DNA of 64,000 nucleotides from Bacteroidales bacterium UBA4293 (GTDB taxonomy: Bacteria; Bacteroidota; Bacteroidia; Bacteroidales; Bacteroidaceae). Positions 1 through 7,584 of the stretch are shown here, piece after piece. The notes below the pieces were generated by a model. It ran no database searches and was not told the origin of the DNA. It saw only the letters and a program-made list of their open reading frames with translations. Both the position numbers and the translations under genes were made by a program. Positions within the stretch are counted from its first letter, which is position 1. Every line of letters starts with the position of its first letter. The stretch spans positions 70,842 to 134,841 of the forward strand of contig DGVD01000019.1 in NCBI GenBank assembly GCA_002395835.1, written 5' to 3'.

Positions 1-381
1 GGAAGTTCTTTCATTGAACCATTGTTCGGAGGATTAACTCATCTCGGTAAAATTTGGGCGAAAGATATTGGAGAAGAAAAGGTTAAGAGTATCATCCGGG
101 AGCAGGATGAATATTTCAACAAACTGCCTTCTGAAGATGAGACTAGAGAAAAACTCATGTCCCTGTTCGGAGTGGACTATGGTTTCCGCGTAGAGAAACG
201 AGGTGATACCTATTTCATAGATATGTTTGACGAAGATACTGGTGAGCGTGTCCATTTCATGATTCGAGATAAGAATATCTATACGTTGACTTATGAAAAC
301 GAGGAGCCACAGCATTCTGAAACGGAAGATATCTTCAAGGAGCAAACAAAGTCGATTCTTGCTTTTATTTACGGAGAATGA
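1..381 (+). CDS. Unrecognised protein, 5' end outside window
   Basis: The reading frame is open to the left edge (it reads GSSFIEPLFGG before the first TTG at 22), so this is the C-terminal part of a longer protein; at least 126 residues are present and it stops at TGA 379-381. The visible part is charged and acidic, with no membrane segment, and has a beta-rich centre (YGFRVEKRGDTYFIDMF). I do not recognise the family. It is A+T-rich like the next gene and unlike the G+C-richer genes after 1200, so the two may belong to one accessory segment. Whether it is an immunity, structural or other protein cannot be told from this fragment. Confidence 0.5.
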   Translation, partial: GSSFIEPLFGGLTHLGKIWAKDIGEEKVKSIIREQDEYFNKLPSEDETREKLMSLFGVDYGFRVEKRGDTYFIDMFDEDTGERVHFMIRDKNIYTLTYENEEPQHSETEDIFKEQTKSILAFIYGE

Positions 382-486
382 TGGCATAACGAACTAAACG
401 GCACTTTGTTCTGACATCAAACTATGTAAACAACTAATAATAAACAATATAAACCTTGCGATGTATAGGGAATCGCCATTTAATCT

Positions 487-1098
487 ATGTTGAGATTAGG
501 AGAAAACAGGGATTATACCTATAGTGAAATAATGGAGCAAGATTATAATCAGCTTTGGTGTGAGTCTCAGAAGTATGTGGAACACTTGACTCTAGCGCAG
601 GAGAACATAGTAAAGATGATACCAGAGTACAAAACACTTTTACCGAATAAGTATGAATCTTTACAGGATAAAAAGGCACAAATAAACCTACTCAACTATA
701 TACGTTTGCGTTCCATTTATACATTTGCCGACAAAGCGTTCAAAGTCCTTGACACACTTTGCAAAGATTTAGTCAATGCGGAAGGAGACGATATAGGCAT
801 TATGGATGTTTCATCTAAAATAGAAGCTTTGTTTCATATTTCATTAGATGATTTCATCACGGATGAGGTTACAGGATTCATGCGTTTATACATAAAATGG
901 AAAGAACTAAAAGGGAAATCCATTATCAAAGATTGGACGGTCTTTGGTAAGTGGACTTTTGGTGACATCGCCGGCTCTATTTCCGACAAAGGGATGTGTT
1001 ATAAAAAACTATGGCAAGAAACCATAAATGACTCAATACCCGAGAAAGTGAGTATCGGAAAACTACTTGACAGTGATGAATTGATACGTATATACTAA
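487..1098 (+). CDS. Unrecognised 203-residue protein
   Basis: ATG at 487 follows an in-frame stop (TAA at 481), so this start is the first possible. The product is a soluble, mostly helical protein with many charged residues and no signal peptide or membrane segment. Motif-like text such as KWKELKGKSIIKDW and FGKWTFGDIAG does not match a family I know. It lies 105 bp after the partial gene at the left edge, on the same strand. It ends just before an inverted repeat that separates it from the convergent peptidase gene. Its low G+C and lack of recognisable homology are typical of accessory cargo in Bacteroidales, but no function can be assigned. Confidence 0.55.
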   Translation: MLRLGENRDYTYSEIMEQDYNQLWCESQKYVEHLTLAQENIVKMIPEYKTLLPNKYESLQDKKAQINLLNYIRLRSIYTFADKAFKVLDTLCKDLVNAEGDDIGIMDVSSKIEALFHISLDDFITDEVTGFMRLYIKWKELKGKSIIKDWTVFGKWTFGDIAGSISDKGMCYKKLWQETINDSIPEKVSIGKLLDSDELIRIY

Positions 1099-1100
1099 AA

Positions 1101-1201
1101 GAGGTTTCATGGGGACAGGTCCCGTGTAACGTAAGCAACGTAAGTACCAAGAGCCTAGACTTTATCTTTACGTTACACGGGACCTGTCCCCATGAAACCT
1201 C
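1101..1201. repeat. 34-bp perfect inverted repeat, REP/BIME-like
   Basis: Arms at 1101-1134 and 1168-1201 are exact reverse complements, separated by a 33-bp spacer. Each arm itself contains the short palindrome GGGACAGGTCCC. The spacer repeats AACGTAA next to the left arm. Two REP-like units in opposite orientation are the architecture of a BIME, a class mobilised in other bacteria by RAYT (REP-associated tyrosine) transposases. No such transposase is in this window. The element sits between two convergent stop codons and could also fold into a strong bidirectional terminator hairpin, although no T-run follows either arm. Confidence 0.75.
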
Positions 1202-1206
1202 GAATA

Positions 1207-2535
1207 TCACTTCAAATTTTCACACCCCATAAACAGATATTGGGATTTTGGGGAAGGAGACAAGAGGAACTGCACCACATATTTCCCATCTTTTCGGATG
1301 ATTCTATAGTCGGCAGTCTTATCATATCCTTTGGAACGGAAATAATTCCATCGGCTGGAAGACATATTCGAAAAATCGAAGGTCTCCTTGCCTCTCCGGA
1401 CGATGAACTTGGAAGCCCCTGCATCTTCCTCCGCAAAGACATCCCCATTCACATAACGCACACCAGAGAGCTGCAAGGCCGAAAGTTGCCCTGTGGGCTC
1501 CGTACTATCCCTTTCCACGGCTCCAGCCAGTCTGCGCAGGAAAGCCACGTCTTTCCCGTTTAAAATGCCCGAGAGCGTGAGGTGAGTCACCTTCCGTGAA
1601 TCCTCTCCCAGCTTATCAGCCAAGGTTCCAGGTTGGTTCACTCTTATGGTTAAACGCAGATCCCCTTCGGAAGGATAGATATCAGTCAGCACGCTAGTGG
1701 CAAAAGGCTCTTCCCATTTTTCCGAATAGAGAATGCGGTAGTAACCATCGCAGATTCCCCCCAGACCCAGATTCAAGTGCAGGAAGTCGCCCTCCATACC
1801 ATCGCACAGAAAAGCATGATCCCGATTACTGAAAAGCAAGGGGTGACCCTCCTTCAGATTTCGCTCTGCCAGTTCCAGCAACTGACGATTCGTGAGCCCC
1901 ACACGCAGTCTGCAAGCCTGAGCCATGCCGTAACTGCCCACCAAGGCAGGTTTCATCTGATGGGTGCTAGTTACGGTGTTTTTCAGCCCATAATGAGCCT
2001 TCACGCAAGCCCCTATTTCTGCTATCAGCTTAGCCGGAGAACTGCCCTTCTCCGGGTGATGAAAGGCCACCAGCTGCCCCAAAGCCACGGGCACGCATCC
2101 AGCCATGGCATGCTGTCCGGGAGCCAGTTCCGGGCACAATTCATTATAAGGAGCATGCTGCCCCCAGCGGGTCTTCAGCAGAGGCTCATACTTCCGTTCT
2201 TTCCGTTCCTCCGGTGTATCTATCTGCTGGAGCATCTTCTCATAATACCCCAGAATCTTGGTCACGGCAGTGTCCGTGCTCCACACGGCATCGGAGCCGT
2301 ATGCCAGCACCAGATTCCCCTGAAGAGGCTTCCGGTAGGCAGAATCGGCCAGAAGGATGAACTTCTTTTCCTCATAGCTGGTCAGCACCTGGAACCCCTC
2401 TCGGTTCTCCACCACCTCCCAGTGGGAAACATCCATCCCCCGGCTCTGGAAGAACGCAGAGGCGTATTGCTGCTCGTGAGAACCCCCTTGACAGGAGAAG
2501 CACAGCATGAGAAAGATGAACAGAAGATTTTTCAT
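1207..2535 (-). CDS. C10 family (streptopain-like) cysteine peptidase, lipoprotein-type signal
   Basis: The start was chosen at 2535, where ATG overlaps the upstream stop as ATGA and a GGAAGG sequence precedes it; this gives 442 residues. Residues 1-15 form a signal peptide ending in FSC. Residues about 22-105 resemble the inhibitory propeptide of streptopain-type enzymes. TRWGQHAPYNELCP then AGCVPVALGQ give the catalytic Cys147, and NRDHAFLCDG gives His240. The family motif NWGWGG is NLGLGG at 255-260, so both tryptophans are leucine. About 150 C-terminal residues form a domain I cannot place. It is co-transcribed with the TPR protein. It is probably an envelope or secreted protease; whether it is active is uncertain because of the changed motif. 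Confidence 0.8.
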   Translation of the reverse strand: MKNLLFIFLMLCFSCQGGSHEQQYASAFFQSRGMDVSHWEVVENREGFQVLTSYEEKKFILLADSAYRKPLQGNLVLAYGSDAVWSTDTAVTKILGYYEKMLQQIDTPEERKERKYEPLLKTRWGQHAPYNELCPELAPGQHAMAGCVPVALGQLVAFHHPEKGSSPAKLIAEIGACVKAHYGLKNTVTSTHQMKPALVGSYGMAQACRLRVGLTNRQLLELAERNLKEGHPLLFSNRDHAFLCDGMEGDFLHLNLGLGGICDGYYRILYSEKWEEPFATSVLTDIYPSEGDLRLTIRVNQPGTLADKLGEDSRKVTHLTLSGILNGKDVAFLRRLAGAVERDSTEPTGQLSALQLSGVRYVNGDVFAEEDAGASKFIVRRGKETFDFSNMSSSRWNYFRSKGYDKTADYRIIRKDGKYVVQFLLSPSPKSQYLFMGCENLK

Positions 2536-3722
2536 TTTTCCTTCCAAAATTTATCGGTTGCCTCATTTTCCTGCTGCTCGCGAATGAATTTCATGGCATG
2601 CTCATAGTGGAGGGAGTTGGGGTATTTCTTCCGTTCTTCCTCCGGCAAAGCCTTGACGTACCGTTTGTAATATTCCAGTGCTTTCTTGGTGTCCGTGGGT
2701 TCAAATGTCTGCCCCAGCAGGTTCAGCAAGCCGAAACGGTTGGGGTTAATTCTCAGCATTTTAAGCAGCGCCTCTTCGTAACGAGGATTCCATTTGGGAT
2801 AGACCCGGATGAAGCCGGTATACATCCAGTTCAAGGTACTGTCTGACGGGATGGTCAGATCCTCCACCTGCTCCATGTACTTGATGGCATCATCTTTCCA
2901 CGAGGTTCTGGCATCGGCAACGGCCAGATAATAAAGCAGGGTGACATTCTCCGGGTCGGTAGGGCGAGCCCTTTCCAGATAATGATGAGCGGCATAGTAG
3001 TCCTGCTCCGCAAAATGGGAAACACCCTGGAAGTAGAGGGTATAGAAACTATGGTCTCCTGCAGCCTCCAGTGCCTTGTATCGCTGAATGGCTTCCTTGT
3101 ACCGGTTCAAACGGAAATAAGCCTCCGCATTGTTCTGGTTGATGCGCAGGTTCGTAGTATCTTTCTCCCTGTATCTCTCGGTCAGTTTCAAGGCATCTTC
3201 ATAGTTCTTTTCTTCGATGAGCAAGGAGCTGAAGGCATCTACGGTGGAAAAATCATCGGGATTCAGTTCGTAAGCTTTCGAATAGCCCATAAACGCATAG
3301 TCGAACTCTCGTTTGCTGTAGTAGCAGTTGCCCAAGAGCCTGTAAGCGATGGCATCGGTACTGTCGGCCTCCAGCATCTGATGGCAGTAGTTCACCCCTT
3401 TATCGTAGTTGCCCAACTGCATCTCCAGTCTTACCAACTGCCGCTGAATCTTCTTGTCACCCGGATTCAGGGCCAAGGCCCTCTCATACACCCGGATGGC
3501 CTTCACGGTCTGGTTGCACGCCCTATACCCATCGGCTATCTTCATGAGGTACTTGACCTCATCACCAGCCTTTTCCACCTCCTTATCCAGCAGCTGAACC
3601 GCCAAAGAATAATTACACTCCAGCAAGGCATCCTGCAGCTCCACCGGGAGCTGTGCTTGAGCCCCAGCACGCAGGAGAGGGGCCAACAGGAAGAAAAGGC
3701 ACAAAAGATGTTTCATGGTCAT
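2532..3722 (-). CDS. Periplasmic TPR-repeat protein
   Basis: A 396-residue product with an N-terminal signal peptide (MKHLLCLFFLLAPLLRAGAQA; ATG at 3722 or 3716). It is followed almost entirely by tetratricopeptide repeats, e.g. AIRVYERALALNPGD, AYRLLGNCYYSKREFDYA, AFMGYSKAYELNPDD and ALKMLRINPNRFG-like helices. TPR proteins act as protein-binding scaffolds; the partner is not evident. It is the first gene of a two-gene operon with the C10 peptidase (4-bp ATGA overlap), so a role in holding or presenting that peptidase is plausible but inferred. A TATATTTG promoter element lies just upstream. The sequence is noticeably G+C-richer than the first kilobase of the window. Confidence 0.8.
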   Translation of the reverse strand: MTMKHLLCLFFLLAPLLRAGAQAQLPVELQDALLECNYSLAVQLLDKEVEKAGDEVKYLMKIADGYRACNQTVKAIRVYERALALNPGDKKIQRQLVRLEMQLGNYDKGVNYCHQMLEADSTDAIAYRLLGNCYYSKREFDYAFMGYSKAYELNPDDFSTVDAFSSLLIEEKNYEDALKLTERYREKDTTNLRINQNNAEAYFRLNRYKEAIQRYKALEAAGDHSFYTLYFQGVSHFAEQDYYAAHHYLERARPTDPENVTLLYYLAVADARTSWKDDAIKYMEQVEDLTIPSDSTLNWMYTGFIRVYPKWNPRYEEALLKMLRINPNRFGLLNLLGQTFEPTDTKKALEYYKRYVKALPEEERKKYPNSLHYEHAMKFIREQQENEATDKFWKEK

Positions 3723-3738
3723 CGGATGATTTTAAGCG

Positions 3739-3746
3739 CAAATATA
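3739..3746 (-). promoter_or_regulatory. -7 promoter element for TPR/C10 operon
   Basis: TATATTTG on the minus strand, matching the Bacteroidetes TAnnTTTG consensus, 16 bp before the TPR start. It is back to back with the dacB promoter. Confidence 0.7.
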
Positions 3747-3767
3747 AGTATTTATTTATTTTTTTGC

Positions 3768-3775
3768 TACTTTTG
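3768..3775 (+). promoter_or_regulatory. -7 promoter element for dacB
   Basis: TACTTTTG followed only four bases later by the dacB ATG at 3780. Transcription should begin at or next to the start codon, so the message is probably leaderless. Confidence 0.65.
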
Positions 3776-3779
3776 TGGT

Positions 3780-5036
3780 ATGCAAAGATTAAAGGAAAGA
3801 ATAAACATCCCCTCAAAGTACCTCTTTTACCTCCTGGCAGGCCTACTTCTAGCAGGCTGTATCTACCTGTTTTTTAGTGGAAAGGATAAAACGTATGACC
3901 CCATTCCTCACTACCCTCCCCTGGAAAGGAAGTTGGTAGAACGCACGGAAAAGTTCTTGAACAAGCAAGGTCTGCGGGACGACCAACTGGGTCTGTACAT
4001 CTACGACCTGACCAGCGACGAGGAATTTTATTCGAAAAATGAGCAACGGCTCATGCCGCCTGCGTCCTGCACCAAACTGGTTACTGCCATCTCCAGCATC
4101 CGGCTTTTCGGTCTGGATTTCACCTTCTGGGACTCCCTCTTTTACCAAGGGTATATAGAAGACGGTACGCTTTACGGAGACCTGGTAGTAAAGGCTGATG
4201 CCGACCCCGGACTATGGGATTTCAAGGAGCTGGAAGAAGCGATAAAAGCACTGAATGTCCACACCATCTACGGAACCGTGCAGCTCAGATCTCCGCTGAA
4301 AGCACCCCTGAGAATGCATCACAGCTGGAGCCGGAACGACCTGAAACACACCCAGCTCCCGATACTTTTCCAGGGAGAAGAAGCCGTAAAAAGGAGTCTG
4401 AAAGAGGAAGTGAAAGCACAAGGAATTTCTTTCAACGAACAAGTCCCTGTTGTGCATAAACCGCTTAACCTGAACTATATAGGAGCTACCAGCCACAGTC
4501 TTCGAGAGGTGCTCACCCCGATGCTTCTGTTCAGCAACAATGCCTTAGCCCAATGCATCTGGACCTCGCTGAACAGCCAATTCCGCTTGTTGGACCCCAA
4601 CCAAGAATTACCACAGGATTACCTTCTAGACTTTATAGGAAAAGAGCTGAAAATGCCACCCTACCGCTATACACTAAGCGACCCCAGTGGCTTGTCCCCC
4701 GAAAACCGACTGAGCCCCAAGTTCCTGACCGATTTACTCCACTGGGCCTACCAGCAAGAAGACATTCGCACCTTCCTCCTGGAAGAAGCCCTGCCTGTAC
4801 CCGGAGAGGGAGAACGAACCGGTTCCTTACGCTGGCGCATGGAACGAGGCCCTGCCGTGGGAAGGGTATTTGCAAAAACAGGAACACTGAACCGATTGAA
4901 GACTACCACCCTGTCGGGCTACCTTCTCACAGCAGCAGGACACACCCTAGCCTTTTCCATCATGAACCAGAACATGAACCTGGAAGACAGCAGGAAGTTT
5001 CAAGATCAGCTCTGCACGGAACTGACCCGGCCTTAA
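3780..5036 (+). CDS. dacB: D-alanyl-D-alanine carboxypeptidase/endopeptidase (PBP4, peptidase S13)
   Basis: A 418-residue penicillin-binding protein that trims or cleaves peptidoglycan stem peptides in the periplasm. One N-terminal hydrophobic segment (about 14-33, with AGC as a possible lipobox) anchors or exports it. The three active-site motifs are present: SCTK at 96-99, SNN at 252-254 and KTG at 366-368. The start at 3780 is preferred because the promoter element lies immediately upstream; the frame stays open further upstream but there it is only antisense to the TPR gene. It is somewhat shorter than typical DacB proteins, from a compact middle domain. It converges on cysE, sharing the stop tetranucleotide TTAA. 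Confidence 0.88.
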   Translation: MQRLKERINIPSKYLFYLLAGLLLAGCIYLFFSGKDKTYDPIPHYPPLERKLVERTEKFLNKQGLRDDQLGLYIYDLTSDEEFYSKNEQRLMPPASCTKLVTAISSIRLFGLDFTFWDSLFYQGYIEDGTLYGDLVVKADADPGLWDFKELEEAIKALNVHTIYGTVQLRSPLKAPLRMHHSWSRNDLKHTQLPILFQGEEAVKRSLKEEVKAQGISFNEQVPVVHKPLNLNYIGATSHSLREVLTPMLLFSNNALAQCIWTSLNSQFRLLDPNQELPQDYLLDFIGKELKMPPYRYTLSDPSGLSPENRLSPKFLTDLLHWAYQQEDIRTFLLEEALPVPGEGERTGSLRWRMERGPAVGRVFAKTGTLNRLKTTTLSGYLLTAAGHTLAFSIMNQNMNLEDSRKFQDQLCTELTRP

Positions 5037-5785
5037 ATGCCCTCTCCATCGGCAAACGTAGGCATTTCCAAAGCCTTCGTCTGCAAGATTCTGGAGTGTG
5101 GAGGCACATCGTGCGTGAGCCAGATATTACCCCCTACGATGGTATCGTGCCCTATGGTTACCCTACCCAGAATGGAGGTGTTAGAATACACCGTAACATT
5201 ATCCTCCAGAATAGGGTGACGAGGAATATCCATGGGAAGTCCATCCTGATCGTACTTGAAATTCCGGGCACCCAAGGTCACACCCTGATAGAGCACCACA
5301 TGGTCCCCGATAATAGAAGTAGCCCCAATGACGATACCCGTTCCATGGTCGAAGCAGAAATACTCCCCTATCCGAGCTGCCGGATGAATATCCACCCCCG
5401 TACTACTATGAGCCATTTCCGTGAGCAGCCTGGGAAGCAAAGGAACCCCCAGTTCATGTAAGGTATGTGCGGTACGGTAGTGCAGCATGACCGTGGTAAG
5501 CGGGTAACAAAGAATCACCTCCTCCAGGCTCTCCACAGCCGGGTCGTTTTCCCTCACCGCTTCCACATCCGTGTGAAGCAGCCTCAAGATCTCGTCCAGC
5601 TGAAGCATAAACGCATCAGCCACCTTACACCCCTCTATTCCATGCACATTCCGGAGCACGTCCAAAAGGACATCCTTGATGTAGACCCGGACATCCGTAC
5701 GCATTTCTGCGAACTCCGGGAAAGCCGCATCCCGAATCAAAGAAACCAGGTTCTCCAGCTGCTCCTTAACCGATGTATATTTCAT
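5033..5785 (-). CDS. cysE: Serine O-acetyltransferase
   Basis: This enzyme makes O-acetylserine from serine and acetyl-CoA, the first step of cysteine synthesis. The 250-residue protein has an N-terminal helical domain and a left-handed beta-helix of hexapeptide repeats (IGEYFCFDHGTGIVIG, IIGDHVVLYQGVTLG, ILEDNVTVYSNTSIL). Histidines in HPAARIG and FDHGTG are the expected catalytic region. It is of the EpsC/longer bacterial SAT type. The start is six bases after the cysK stop and the pair is clearly co-transcribed. The stop overlaps that of dacB through TTAA at 5033-5036. Confidence 0.9.
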   Translation of the reverse strand: MKYTSVKEQLENLVSLIRDAAFPEFAEMRTDVRVYIKDVLLDVLRNVHGIEGCKVADAFMLQLDEILRLLHTDVEAVRENDPAVESLEEVILCYPLTTVMLHYRTAHTLHELGVPLLPRLLTEMAHSSTGVDIHPAARIGEYFCFDHGTGIVIGATSIIGDHVVLYQGVTLGARNFKYDQDGLPMDIPRHPILEDNVTVYSNTSILGRVTIGHDTIVGGNIWLTHDVPPHSRILQTKALEMPTFADGEGI

Positions 5786-5791
5786 GACAAA

Positions 5792-6706
5792 TCAACCAAA
5801 AATTCCGGTGGACAAATAACGTTCTCCTGTATCAGGAAGCAAGACCACAATGGTTTTCCCTGCATTCACTGGCAGTTTAGACTGTTCCCACGCTTCATAA
5901 AAAGCAGCTCCAGAAGAGATTCCCACCAACAAACCTTTCTCTTTTGCTAAAAAAACGGCAGCTTCAATGGCAGCGGAGTCGCTCATGGTACGTACTTCAT
6001 CCACCACCGAACCATCATAGGTTTCTGGGATAAAACCAGCCCCAATGCCTTGAATCTTATGCTTACCAGATTTACCTCCTGAAAGGACGGGAGAGTTCAA
6101 CGGCTCTACAGCTATCACCTTCACCTCAGGGTTATGAGCCTTCAAACATCTGCCCACACCACTGATGGTACCACCCGTTCCTGCACCGGCAATAAAGATA
6201 TCCACCTTACCCTCTGTATCTTTCCAGATTTCCTCACCCGTGGTTCTTTCATGAGCCGCAGGATTAGCCGGGTTAACGAACTGTCCCAGGATGACCGCAC
6301 CGGGAATTTCATTTTTCAGTTCCTCTGCCCTACGGATGGCTCCACTCATCCCCTCAGAGGCTGGAGTGAGCTCCAGTTCAGCTCCATAAGCCTTCAGTAG
6401 ATTTCTGCGTTCCAGACTCATACTTTCAGGCATGGTCAAGATAACCCGGTACCCTTTTACCTTACCTATCCAAGCCAGACCCACACCCGTATTTCCACTG
6501 GTAGGCTCTATAATGGTAGCTCCCGGTTTCAATATCCCCTTAGCCTCAGCATCTTCTATCATGCTCAGAGCCACACGGTCCTTGACACTGCCACCGGGGT
6601 TGAACAATTCCAATTTCAACAACAATCTGGCCTTTTGATGACCCAGGTCCTTTATTTCCAAAAGTGGGGTATTCCCAATTAGTTCCGTCAAATTCTGGTA
6701 AATCAT
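5792..6706 (-). CDS. cysK: Cysteine synthase A (O-acetylserine sulfhydrylase)
   Basis: A PLP enzyme that converts O-acetylserine and sulfide to cysteine. The 304-residue length is normal. NPGGSVKDR carries the PLP lysine (Lys42), TSGNTGVG is the substrate/PLP loop and GTGGTISGVG binds the phosphate. It lies between a PrsW-type membrane protein (19 bp upstream) and cysE (six bases downstream), so substrate producer and user are in one operon. No separate promoter element is visible in the short gap, which suggests transcription from upstream of the PrsW gene or read-through. Confidence 0.93.
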   Translation of the reverse strand: MIYQNLTELIGNTPLLEIKDLGHQKARLLLKLELFNPGGSVKDRVALSMIEDAEAKGILKPGATIIEPTSGNTGVGLAWIGKVKGYRVILTMPESMSLERRNLLKAYGAELELTPASEGMSGAIRRAEELKNEIPGAVILGQFVNPANPAAHERTTGEEIWKDTEGKVDIFIAGAGTGGTISGVGRCLKAHNPEVKVIAVEPLNSPVLSGGKSGKHKIQGIGAGFIPETYDGSVVDEVRTMSDSAAIEAAVFLAKEKGLLVGISSGAAFYEAWEQSKLPVNAGKTIVVLLPDTGERYLSTGIFG

Positions 6707-6725
6707 AATTCTGTAGTATTTGTAT

Positions 6726-7493
6726 TTAATATCTGTTATTTATATCCCGTTTCATGGCTTCAGTAAAAATCCGAATCTCCTCCTCGTTTTTGTCCTTCGT
6801 CTGAATCAGGTTAATATGCTTCATACAAGCCATCTGCATCTTGTAGCAGAAATAATACAGCCCCAATGCCAGAAGGTTAGCAACACCAGGCAGGGCCTCC
6901 ATGGCAAAGCAGATGGAATCATAGATACCATGCATCATGAAAGGCACAAACCAGATGAGACACTTGTATTTTCCATATTTCTCCTTATCGAAATGCACCA
7001 GAGAATAGAAGAAGCCCATCATCACAGCAAAGGCATAGTGTCCCGGAACAGCAAAGATGGCCCGGGTGACAGCCGTTCCCAAGAAGGCATCACCAGAGGC
7101 AAAAAGGTACTGGATGTTTTCTATTCCGGCAAAACCCATGCCCACACAAACCGCATAGACAATGCCATCGAAACGCTCATCGAAATGAGGATTATTTCGC
7201 AGCAGGAGCCACAGCATAATCAGTTTAGCCGTTTCCTCGGGAAGAGCAGCCTTATAGAAGGCGGTATAAATGCCATTCAAGACTCCGTTTCCATCGAACA
7301 TATGAGTCTCGAACGGTTCCAGCAAAGCAGAAAACAACAAGGTCAATGCGGTAGACAAGACCCCATACCACACCCCTTTCAGAATCATGGACAAAGGCTC
7401 CGGATGGTTTCTATCCTTATACTGAATAAACGCTACCAAAAGGAAAGCCGGAAGGATAGCGCAAAAAATAATAATCAATACATAGGTAGACAT
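6726..7493 (-). CDS. PrsW-family intramembrane metalloprotease
   Basis: A 255-residue polytopic membrane protein with the family motifs: PEETAK at 85-90 (paired glutamates), FDGIVYA at 108-114, GIEN at 123-126, PGHYAFAV with His152 and MHGIYD with His188. Family members cleave membrane-bound anti-sigma factors within the bilayer; the best studied is PrsW of Bacillus subtilis. A basic C-terminal tail (about 215-255) is cytoplasmic. It is the first gene of the cysK-cysE operon. No sigma/anti-sigma pair is nearby, so the substrate is unknown and the link to cysteine synthesis is only by position. Confidence 0.82.
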   Translation of the reverse strand: MSTYVLIIIFCAILPAFLLVAFIQYKDRNHPEPLSMILKGVWYGVLSTALTLLFSALLEPFETHMFDGNGVLNGIYTAFYKAALPEETAKLIMLWLLLRNNPHFDERFDGIVYAVCVGMGFAGIENIQYLFASGDAFLGTAVTRAIFAVPGHYAFAVMMGFFYSLVHFDKEKYGKYKCLIWFVPFMMHGIYDSICFAMEALPGVANLLALGLYYFCYKMQMACMKHINLIQTKDKNEEEIRIFTEAMKRDINNRY

Positions 7494-7521
7494 AGGCTTT
7501 CTGATTTCTGCTGGTTAACAA

Positions 7522-7554
7522 AACAGGGAATGGACTTAAAGTTCATTCCCTGTT
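7522..7554 (-). terminator. Terminator of eno
   Basis: 14-bp stem with one mismatch (AACAGGGAATGGAC against GTTCATTCCCTGTT), five-base loop, then TTTTGTT on the minus strand. Confidence 0.75.
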
Positions 7555-7584
7555 CATTATTTCAAGGATTTAACTTGCTAAGGA

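Noticed and set aside
1777..2607. 276-codon plus-strand open frame opposite the C10 peptidase
   Set aside because: Antisense to a well-supported peptidase; no promoter or recognisable protein.
2982..3779. Long plus-strand reading frame continuous with dacB
   Set aside because: It is antisense to the TPR gene and upstream of the dacB promoter element; the S13 enzyme clearly begins at 3780.
4553..5461. 302-codon plus-strand frame across dacB and cysE
   Set aside because: Overlaps two clear genes in other frames; Pro/Arg/His-rich product typical of a shadow frame.
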